From Chondrosia reniformis (lineage: Eukaryota > Porifera > Demospongiae > Chondrillida > Chondrillidae), in assembly GCA_947172415.1 (NCBI GenBank), contig OX359199.1, forward strand, positions 7,021,884-7,085,883: DNA of 64,000 nucleotides. The letters are read 5' to 3'. The notes under the pieces were generated by a model. The model searched no databases. It was not told where the DNA came from and saw only the letters and a program-made list of their open reading frames with translations. The position numbers were made by a program, and so were the translations under genes. Within the stretch, counting starts at the first letter, position 1. Each line of letters begins with the position of its first letter. Below, in pieces: positions 53,162 through 64,000 of the stretch.

Positions 53162-55952
53162 ATGGCAGATAAGGGACGAACTTCAGACCAGGAAACAGGG
53201 CTAGTTAAAAAGGAAAAAGAGGTAACATTCAAGACCAGTTACATTGCATAATCTATTATGAGGATCCATTGATAGAAAATATCATCAATATGTAAATCTA
53301 CCATTTGAGGTCCTAGGTCCCCCATAGTAGAAAACGATTAAGTGTTAAGTGTCCAGAAAACAGGCAGCTTCTTATCATTGTGGTTCAGATGGATAAATCA
53401 CATGAAACCATAGATTTTGTTTTTCATTCTTTGAACACTTGAATTATACACCTTCCTTCTGCCATAAATTCTGGGCCTGGTCCGTTCTCTCACTTGATCT
53501 ACTGGATCTTGTTTGACTCAGTGTCAGATAATATTATGTGCAATTTAATTTTTCTCTAGTTGCTGCTCGGAATGACTAATTCAACTTTAAAGTATTTGTC
53601 AATAGGCATTTTGATAGTTCAGAACACAGCATTGGTTTTAGCAATGAGATACTCCCGGATCAAGGACCCAGAAACGCTTCAATATCTTCCTTCAACTGCT
53701 GTTGTTGTTTCAGAGTGTATCAAAATGATTATATGTCTTACAGTCATAGCTAGTGATTTTAATTTTAACTTTACAACAGTTCTTAATTTCCTGTATCAAC
53801 AACTGTTTGTCAACTTCAAGGAAACAGCTAAAGTATCAGTGCCAGCAATTCTCTACACAATCCAGAACAACCTTCTCTACTTAGCGCTCTCCAACCTCAA
53901 TGCAGCCACTTTTCAGGTATATTTACTTGGTAGTTAATTGAATGTACTGTATGATTTAAATAATACCCAATGCCCGGTATTTAGATGAAATGGAAATGCA
54001 TATTGATAGAGTACAAGTTTTTTTAGTGTTTATGTGTGTTTCTAAGTCCCATGTTAAAATAATGCATATATACGTATGTGAGTACATTGCCATATTCATT
54101 GTACACACAAACAGCGTAACAATTAATACATCATATCACAGTACAAAGATAAATGTGAGTTCCTGTAATGATATTGGATTACTTTGAAGTCCACATGCAT
54201 GGAATAGCAGCTGAATGCCTTAGATTGTTATATTTCAAGGTGACTACCTGGCCTCTCAGAAAACAACACTTATTAACCCCTTAAATGAAAAAAGAAACAT
54301 GAGTTTATGTGATTCTAAGAGCAGATGTGTTATTGACTTTATGAAAGACTTCAGTCTTTAATCTTGAAATAATTATACAATGCTAGTGAATGCTTTGTAG
54401 AATACCTTTCACACTATATTAAAAAATCGCATACACAGTCAGGGTGTGGGGAGGGATGGGGAGGGATGGAAGTAATTGGGTCAAAGTTAGTCAATACTAC
54501 AGTACAAGAACTAAGCCTCATGGCTGACTTGTGTCTTCTGTTATTTCAGGTGACCTATCAACTAAAGATATTGACCACAGCCCTCTTTTCAGTTTGTATG
54601 TTGAAAAAGAAGCTGTTTCTCTCTCAGTGGTTGGCCTTAGCAGTGCTCACCGGAGCGGTGGCGCTGGTTCAGGTAACCACAAATGTCTACATGTACTAGC
54701 AGATTTACATAAACTAGATGTTATGCTGGATGACTTGCCATGGCACAGGGGTCTTTAGGGGGAAGGGGGAATTCCCCCTTGAGTCAAATTGCCAGTTTTT
54801 AGTAGCAAAAAAATCTTTATATACAAGGTTTCTCAAGTATGAGGGGGAAATTTTGATTCAATACGTTTAGTGTCTAATGTCAACTTGCCTTTAGATGTTT
54901 CTCTATTTTTGCAGTGGCCATCTGGGGAAGAAAAGGCGGATGAAGACAGTGATGATGGGCAATGGTTCTATTCAACACTGATAGGACTAACGGCCATCTT
55001 TCTGTCCTGTATATCCAGTGGATTCTCTGGAGTGTATTTTGAAAAGATGCTCAAAGGATCAAAGGCAACCATTTGGTTGAGAAATGTACAGCTTGGTAAG
55101 TTGGGTACCACAACTGGTCTCCATGTGATAGCCCCTCTGGTCTCCATGTGATAGCCCCTCTGGTCTCCATGTCTCTTTAGATGTTCACAATAGTAAGGTG
55201 TATGTGCCTAAGTGCGTAAATGTGTGTTTCCTTGTCTCAGGGATCTTCAGTTTGATATTTGGATTTGCAATGTCAATAATCAAGGACCATGCAGCCATCA
55301 GAGAAAATGGATATTTTCAAGGCTACAATTTCATAGTGATTGTAGTGATCCTACTACAGGTCTGGGATATGTAATTGAAATACATATTTGATGTACATTG
55401 TGTAGTTATGAAACAGCTAATTCTTTGAAGCTATATGTGTAGATTTGCTTCCCTACCCAGAGTACCCAGCTCATTCCTACACTCCTTCCCCTTAGTACCT
55501 TAGCAGCATGCACAAGTAATCTAAAACACCATTTTCCTACATACTACATCTACTCTACAGTAAAAGGTCCATAGGGAACTAAACCTAATTAGAGCTTTGG
55601 ATGAGGATATAAAAGTCTTCTCTTTGTGGGTGGGTGGGTGGATGGATGGATGAAAAATACAAACTCATCTTTGTAGTGGTTCATCTTTAGTGTCCACACC
55701 ATCCATTGCAGACTCTTTTCCCTTTTGTAGGCTGCAGGTGGATTGATAGTGGCCGCAGTTATCAAGTATGCAGACAACATACTAAAGGGATTTGCAACTG
55801 CCATATCCATTATCGTCTCTTCTCTGGTTTCGTACTTTCTGTTAAATGATTTTAATCCATCTTCCTTCTTTATAATTGGAGCCTTTTTTGTCATACTGGC
55901 TACATTACTGTACAGTGTACCCCAAAGTTGTTTTGATCATGTATTTAGTTAA
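53162..55952 (+). CDS. SLC35A-family Golgi nucleotide-sugar transporter, 6 exons
   Basis: Predicted 353 aa. Exons: 53162-53221, 53560-53916, 54550-54672, 54915-55095, 55241-55359, 55731-55952; phases close. A short charged N-terminus is followed by about ten hydrophobic helices. Family landmarks: [83 protein letters not shown], and [25 protein letters not shown]. These are typical of the SLC35A2/A3/A1 group (UDP-galactose, UDP-GlcNAc, CMP-sialic acid antiporters); A3/A2-like is my best guess but the substrate cannot be fixed from sequence. Acts in the Golgi membrane supplying glycosylation. Confidence 0.92.
55515..55640 (-). mobile_element. Dispersed repeat copy 4, truncated
   Basis: Reverse complement carries tcatccaaagctct, ggtttagttccctat and tgtaggaaaatggtg in the same order as copies 2 and 3. 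Sits in SLC35A intron 5, antisense, ending in a GGGTGGGT/GGATGGAT run. Confidence 0.75.
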
Positions 55953-56221
55953 ACCTTTGTATAGTTTGGTATTGTATCTAAGATACATGTATAGTACACA
56001 GTTTCAAGTTTCAAGCACTTTCAGCTAACATGTATTTCAATATTATGAAATTGATGATTTGCATGGGATCTGGAGCCATTTTATTGTGATATATTTAAAA
56101 TGCAAATGGGTACACTCAATTGCAAGTGAATTTCTGTTTCTAGTGAATTGATACATTGTGAATAAGTTTATAATTCATGATTCACATACAATTCTGACAG
56201 TATTGGAATTTATGGTAATGA

Positions 56222-58714
<2,493 letters not shown>

Positions 58715-59229
58715 CACAATTCTGTGAATGAATAACTTCCTGAATTCAATTTTTGTTTATTGCAATTTGTAGACATCTACAATTCATGGAATGTAGTTTT
58801 AAATCCTTTCATTGAAATTGTCACTCAAATTATACCTATGCATTTTATAGTGCATAACTACTTGTTATGCAATAATATACAAGAGAATACAAAATACTTA
58901 GATTGCTACACTTGTGCTAAGCTAGGTTATAGATTTTCTGATCAATCCCATAATGATTCGCCAATTAGGATTGTATAATTAACCATTGCACTATGATTTT
59001 TGATGACAATTCTGAAATATATACATTAAAAAGAAAAAAAATGTTTAACAGTATAAAATAGTTCTTAGTTTTTCATGGTTGTGAGTGTTCTTTAGCTTTT
59101 TCTTCTTCTTTGAGTATTACTAAATTGTTGCTACTGTAACAGTACTTCACTTCGCATCACTTTACTGAGTGTAAAGGTGATCCCGGGCACACCAGAGGAG
59201 GTGGAAGTACTTCGTGCCCCAAAAATTGT
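58715..59229. other. 3' flank of PI4K2, no gene
   Basis: AT-rich, likely includes the PI4K2 3' UTR. No coding exon seen. Confidence 0.6.
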
Positions 59230-60214
59230 TTTCAACTCTGTTTGACACTTCCACTACCTGCGTCGTAAGACCACCTCGATTGCATATTTCAATAGTACAA
59301 GGCTTGCCGGTGCTTAAACCAAAAAGTGGGTTAAGCACCAGGAGGTTTTTGACAGCTACAAGGTGTAATTCCGAGTAACCTCGATTGCATTTTCCAATAG
59401 TACAAGGCTTGCCGGTGCTTAAGATAAAAAGTGGATTAAGCACCAGGAGGCATTTAGGAACTACAGGGTGTCATTTCAAGTAACTTCAATTACATTTTGT
59501 AATAGTATAAGGCTTGCCAGTGCTTAAGCCAAGAAGAGGGTTAAGCCCCAGTAGGCATATAGAAACTACAGGGTGTCATTTCAAGTCACCTCGATTGCAT
59601 TTTCCAATAGTACAAGGCTTTCCGGTGCTTAAGCCAAGAAGTGGGTTAAGCACTGGAAGGCATATAGGAACTACAAGGTTTCATTTCAAGTCACTTCGAT
59701 TGTATTTTCCAATAGTACAAGGCTTGCTGGTGCTTAAGCCAAAACGTGGGTTAAGCACCGGGAGGCATATAGGAATTACATGGTGTCATTTCAAGTCACC
59801 TCGGTTACATTTTGCAATAGTTCAAGGCTTGCCATGCTTAAGCCAAAAAGTGGGTTAAGTCCCAGGAAGCATATAGGAACTACAAGGTTTCATTTCAAGT
59901 CACCTCGATTGCATTTTCCAATAGTACAAGGCATGCCGGTGCTTAAGCCAAAAAGTGGGTTAAGAGCCAGGAGGCCTATAGGAACTCCAAGGTTTCATTT
60001 CAAGTCACCTCGATTGCATTTTCCAATAGTATATACAAGGCCTACCGGTGCTTAAGCCAAAAAAGTGGATTAAGCACTAGGAGCTTTTTAGGAGCTACAA
60101 GGTGTCATTTCAAATCGCTTCAATTGCATATTTCAATAGTACAAGGCCTGCCGGTGCTTAAACCAAAAAGTGGATTAAGCACCAGGAGGCATTTAGGAAC
60201 TACAAGGTGTCATT
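59230..60214. repeat. ~106-bp tandem array with internal hairpin, left block
   Basis: About nine units, each with gattgcattttccaatagta, caaggcttgccggtgcttaa, ccaaaaagtgggttaagcac and aggaggcatataggaac. Inverted repeat ggtgcttaa/ttaagcacc within each unit can form a 9-bp hairpin with a ~13-base loop. ORFs through the array are artefacts. Confidence 0.93.
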
Positions 60215-61492
60215 ATGAACAGAGCATGGATGAACAGCATGGTGCCTGATGATTGGAGGAAAGCGCTAGTGGTGCCAGTACATAAGAAAGGCAGCAAAGT
60301 GCAATGTAAGAACTACCGAGGGATCAGTCTGCTAAGTATACCGGGGAAGGTATATGCTAAGATACTGGACAAGAGGATGAGAGATATTACGGAAGAGAAG
60401 ATTTTGGAAGAACAAGGGGCCTTTCGGAAGAGGAGAAGCTGTACGGATCAACTGTTTACTGTCAGAATGTTAAGTGAGAAGGTTATTGCAAAGAACAAAA
60501 GTATGATCATGGTATGTGTGGATCTGGAGAAAGCCTATGACAATGTAAACAGGGAGATGATGTGGAAGGTGCTGGAAGATTATGGAATTAGAGGAAGCTT
60601 GGTGAAGGCAGTCAGATCAATGTATGTGAATTGTGAGGCATGTGTGAAAGTACAAGGAGGCACATCGGACTGGTTCAAGGTGGAGCAGGGGGTGAGACAG
60701 GGGTGTGTAATGTCCCCGTGGCTCTTTAATGTGTACATGGACCATATATTGAGGGAGGCGAAGGAGAGGTTTAGTGGAGGAGTCAAACTGGAAGATAGAA
60801 ATGTGCAGTTTCTCTTATTTGCGGATGACCTAATGCTAGTGGCTGAGAAAGAGGAGGATGTGGAGAGCAATCTAAGGATCTTAGACGGTGTGATGGCAAA
60901 GTGGCAGATGAAGATAAACTGGGGGAAGACTAAGGCAATGGTTGTGAAAAGAGGAGGAGGTCCATGCAATGTATCGGTAAAGGGGGAGAAGATAGAAGAA
61001 GTGAAAGTGATGAAGTATTTAGGGGCAATGTTCAATGAGGAGGGGTCATGTGAAGATGAGGTTGATAGCAGAATAGGGCTGACATGCAGAACCATAGGGG
61101 CACTGAGAAAGGAGGTTGTAGATCGTAAAGAGCTAAGCAAGGCCACAAAATTGAGAGTATACAATGCCGTGGTGAAGCCTACACTACTCTATGGCAGTGA
61201 AACGTGGACACTGCAGAACAGGCACAAGAAGAAGCTGCAGGCAACAGAGATGAGATACCTGAGGAAAGTTGAGGGTGTCACAAGAATGGACAGGATGAGA
61301 AGCGATGACATTAGAGAGAGACTGAGGCAAGAAGATGTTATAGATACTGTAATAAGAAAGAAGAAGCAATGGATGAAGAAGATTGAAGAGATGCCAGAAG
61401 AGAGACTAGTGAAGACGGTGTATATAGAGGAGCTGCCAGGAAAGAGACCAAGAGGGAGACCGCGGAAAAGATGGGAAGATGACTTGAATTAA
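60215..61492 (+). CDS. LINE reverse transcriptase (partial ORF)
   Basis: 425 codons open from the very first inserted base to a TAA. RT blocks in order: ALVVPVHKKGSK and NYRGISLLSI (fingers), ACVDLEKAYDNV-type palm A (seen as VCVDLEKAYDNV), GVRQGCVMSPWLFN, FADD catalytic box in FLLFADDLMLVA, and KYLGAMFNEEGS. The C-terminus has YGSETWTL and RPRGRPRKRWEDD, common in non-LTR elements of animals. The ATG at 60215 is probably internal to a longer ORF lost by truncation. Clade not assigned. Confidence 0.9.
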   Translation: MNRAWMNSMVPDDWRKALVVPVHKKGSKVQCKNYRGISLLSIPGKVYAKILDKRMRDITEEKILEEQGAFRKRRSCTDQLFTVRMLSEKVIAKNKSMIMVCVDLEKAYDNVNREMMWKVLEDYGIRGSLVKAVRSMYVNCEACVKVQGGTSDWFKVEQGVRQGCVMSPWLFNVYMDHILREAKERFSGGVKLEDRNVQFLLFADDLMLVAEKEEDVESNLRILDGVMAKWQMKINWGKTKAMVVKRGGGPCNVSVKGEKIEEVKVMKYLGAMFNEEGSCEDEVDSRIGLTCRTIGALRKEVVDRKELSKATKLRVYNAVVKPTLLYGSETWTLQNRHKKKLQATEMRYLRKVEGVTRMDRMRSDDIRERLRQEDVIDTVIRKKKQWMKKIEEMPEERLVKTVYIEELPGKRPRGRPRKRWEDDLN

Positions 61493-61622
61493 TGATAAAA
61501 CTTATACAGAACTGTGCATGCATATATCTAAGTTCGTATATCTCTATTTTAAAGCAACAGGTCCAGTAGGTATTATAACAATATGTATTCTGGCTACCTC
61601 CTGCATAGGAGAAACGCTGTTG

Positions 61623-61656
<34 letters not shown>
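60215..61656 (+). mobile_element. 5'-truncated LINE inserted in the tandem array
   Basis: Insertion delimited by the direct repeat aaggtgtcatt at 60204-60214 and 61657-61667, an 11-bp target-site duplication. It carries a reverse transcriptase ORF and ends in a (GATT)n tail at about 61624-61656, as left by target-primed reverse transcription. The 5' endonuclease region is missing. No decay is obvious, suggesting a recent insertion. Confidence 0.93.
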
Positions 61657-61658
<2 letters not shown>

Positions 61659-62235
61659 GGTGTCATTTCAAGTAACCTCGATTACATTTTGTAATAGTAT
61701 AAGGCTTGCTGATGCTTAAGCCAAGAAGTGGGTTAAGCACCAGGAGGCATATAGGAACTACAGGGTGTCATTTCAAGTCACCTCGATTCCATTTTGCAAT
61801 AGTACAAGGCTTTCCGGTGCTTAAGCCAAAAAGTGGGTTAGGCACCAGGAGGCATATAGGAATTACAGGGTGTCATTTCAAGTCACCTCGATTACATTTT
61901 GCAATAGTTCAAGGCTTGCCGTGCTTAAGCCAAAAAGTGGGTTAAGCCCCAGGAGGCATATAGGAATTACAGGGTGTCATTTCAAGTCACCTTGATTACA
62001 TTTTGCTATAGTACAAGGCTTGCCGGTGCTAAAGCCAAAAAGTGGGTTAAGCACCAGGAGGCCTATAGGAACTACAAGGTTTCATTTCAAGTCACTTCGA
62101 TTGTATTTTCCAATAGTACAAAGCTTGCTGGTGCTTAAGCCAAAACGTTGGTTAAGCACCAGTAGGCCTATAGGAGCTGCAAGGTGTCATTTCAAGTCAC
62201 CTCGATTGCATTCTACAATAAGCTTCAAGATTTCA
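61657..62235. repeat. ~106-bp tandem array, right block
   Basis: Continuation of the array interrupted by the LINE: about five further units, with the same ggtgcttaa/ttaagcacc hairpin, decaying at about 62230. Confidence 0.92.
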
Positions 62236-62860
62236 TTCTTTAGAATCAGCTATAGCTTTAAAGTTAGATTGTTGAAGTAAGATTGTGGAAAGTTAGTCAA
62301 AGAACCTCAAATTTGTGCTTCTTCAAGCTTAGCAGTTTGGATAGCTACATGATTGTTTGTTATGAACAGTTATGGGGCAATAACAAAAGAACAATAGCAA
62401 GGTCAATTTCAAGGCAACTCAATAACTGTCCTATGGCAGGGATTGATATTTGTTCCCAATGCAACAATTCATTTCAGAATAACACCAAGCTATTACCATG
62501 GTAACAAATCAATAAAATGTAGCAACCAATTTAGACAATCAAATGAGTATTAAAAATTAGGCACAAATGAATAATATTTGGTTATATTTTTTCTAGTGAC
62601 ATGGACACATCTTTCACTATAATGACCAGCATTTGAAAATTAATAGATCTTGTGCTGTATGTGTTTGAAGGAGAGATGTAAACACAGCAATACTGTATCC
62701 TATGAGTTTGAAATGATTTGGAGTAAACAAATGAAAGCTTATCGTATGTGCATATTTGATATGTGAGAGGTGTACCTGTGTGAGGACGCCCCTTCTAATT
62801 TACGTATGGCATACGTTTTACTGCGGAAATGTTCAAAGTTTTCTTTCGTAATTAAACAAA
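62236..62860. other. Intergenic region upstream of SLU7
   Basis: AT-rich, no supported ORF or repeat. The SLU7 promoter should lie near its 3' end. Confidence 0.55.
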
Positions 62861-63835
62861 ATGTCGTCAGGCAAGGATGGAGATACAACCTCGGATACAA
62901 CGACTAATAATGAAAGAACTTCGAGAGAAAGCTGGAGGAAGAAAAAGGAACTCGAAGAGGCTAGAAAGGCGGGAACTGCGCCGGCTGAGGTAGACGAAGA
63001 AGGAAGGTAAGCAACATAACCACATCAATCACACTACTAGCCATTCAAATATGCACATAACAATTCCTGTAGTTCTTTCGTATAATCTTATCTAGAGCCA
63101 GTCCGCTAGTTGCGTTACATGTTTTTATTTCCCCGCACTCTCTAGAGACATTAACCCGCATATACCTCAGTACATAGCTGCAGCCCCGTGGTACGTGAGC
63201 ACTGGGAGACCGACCCTTAAGCACCAACGGCCCCAAGAGGAGAAACAAAAAAAGTACCATGGAATGGACGATTGGTATCAGAGGGGCCAAAAGGAGAAGG
63301 CTGCTTCTAAATTTCGAAAAGGAGCCTGTGAGAATTGTGGCGCCATGACTCACAAGAAGAAAGACTGTTTGGAGAGGCCAAGAAAGCTTGGAGCTAAATA
63401 TACTGGCAAGGATATAAAGCCGGACGAGCATATCCAACCCAACTTCTCCTTTAGCTATGATGCCAAGCGAGATAGGTGGAACGGCTATGATCCAGACATG
63501 CATCAAGCGGTTATAGAAGATTTTCAAAAGATTGAGGAGGCTCGCCGGCAACTCAAAACAGAGCGACTAGAAGCAGAACTGATTTCTGGTAATGTCAGTG
63601 AGGCAAAGGCCACAGAAAGTGATAGTGACAACGATGAAGACAAATATGCTGATAACATTGACATGCCGGGAACCAAGTTTGATGCAAAGACTCGTGGAAC
63701 TGTACGAAACCTTCGTATCAGAGAAGATACTGCTAAATACCTGCTGAACCTTGGACCTGATGCCCCCTACTATGACCCAAAGACCCATGCCATGAGGGAA
63801 AATCCCCATGCAGACAAAGAAAAACTGGAAACAGA
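62861..63835 (+). CDS. SLU7: Pre-mRNA splicing factor SLU7, 5' part (runs off window)
   Basis: Two exons seen: 62861-63006 and 63146-63835 (donor gtgagt after phase 2), giving ~278 N-terminal residues; the rest lies beyond 64000. Ser/Thr- and Lys-rich N-terminus with [15 protein letters not shown], then [17 protein letters not shown], the CCHC zinc knuckle [14 protein letters not shown] (C-x2-C-x4-H-x4-C), [17 protein letters not shown] and [15 protein letters not shown], all typical of SLU7. SLU7 acts in the second catalytic step of splicing, in 3' splice-site selection. Confidence 0.95.
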
Positions 63836-63914
63836 GTGAGTTTTGGAGCAACTGTTTGACACTAGCACCATAGCACACCAGCACCGTAGCACACACAACA
63901 ACATTACTTACTTG

Positions 63915-64000
63915 TAGGTATATGTAGGTAGGTAGGTAGGTAGGTAGGTATAGGTAGGTAGGGGTAGGTAGGGGTAGGTAGGTAGGTAGGTTAGGGTAGG
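63915..64000. repeat. (GTAG)n microsatellite in SLU7 intron 2
   Basis: Imperfect taggtagg repeats to the window end. Confidence 0.95.

Noticed and set aside
59162-60055. ORFs through the 106-bp array
   Set aside because: Repeat artefacts with no homology and different products in each frame.

Overview
The window is eukaryotic nuclear DNA from an early-branching animal. Genes are intron-rich with mostly 60-100 bp introns, separated by tens to hundreds of bases, and they encode an animal gene set (RIM-binding protein, STK32/YANK kinase, an Ig-domain receptor, EXOC4, GINS4, PI4K2, SLU7). A sponge (demosponge-like) genome is my inference from this compactness and gene content; a placozoan or cnidarian cannot be excluded from sequence alone.

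Layout: 1-2625 is a ~170-bp satellite split by ~1 kb of unexplained sequence. 2921-11103 (-) is a 15-exon RIM-BP-like gene. It faces a small coiled-coil gene (11316-12915, +). 13645-20619 (-) is exoc4/Sec8 in 24 exons, divergent from an STK32 kinase (20744-27325, +). 27788-35307 (-) is the ribosome-biogenesis gene PDCD11/Rrp5 in 30 exons, divergent from an unrecognised Cys-rich gene (35386-36917, +). 37276-38556 (-) is PAAT/C10orf88-like, divergent from an Ig-type single-pass receptor (38631-41980, +), followed 84 bp later by gins4/SLD5 (42065-51314, +), whose fourth intron is swollen by a 2.9-kb minisatellite. 51939-52874 (-) is a PP1 glycogen-targeting subunit, divergent from an SLC35A nucleotide-sugar transporter (53162-55952, +), then PI4K2 (56237-58714, +). 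59230-62230 is a ~106-bp tandem array broken by a 5'-truncated LINE with an 11-bp target duplication. SLU7 starts at 62861 and runs off the window.

The genes are unrelated housekeeping, signalling and trafficking genes rather than a pathway cluster; what ties them together is architecture. Five head-to-head pairs have 74-287 bp between start codons, so they probably share bidirectional promoters, and partners of adjacent pairs converge at their 3' ends. All exon models were built by hand from splice consensus, phase continuity and remembered family sequences; phases close in every gene given.

The second theme is repeats. Nearly every long intron holds a minisatellite. One, in exoc4, is made of copies of the 3' half of the neighbouring exon with its splice donor. 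A small dispersed repeat family carries hammerhead-ribozyme-like cores, and two short elements with long perfect or near-perfect inverted repeats look like MITEs. These are the least explained parts of the window.
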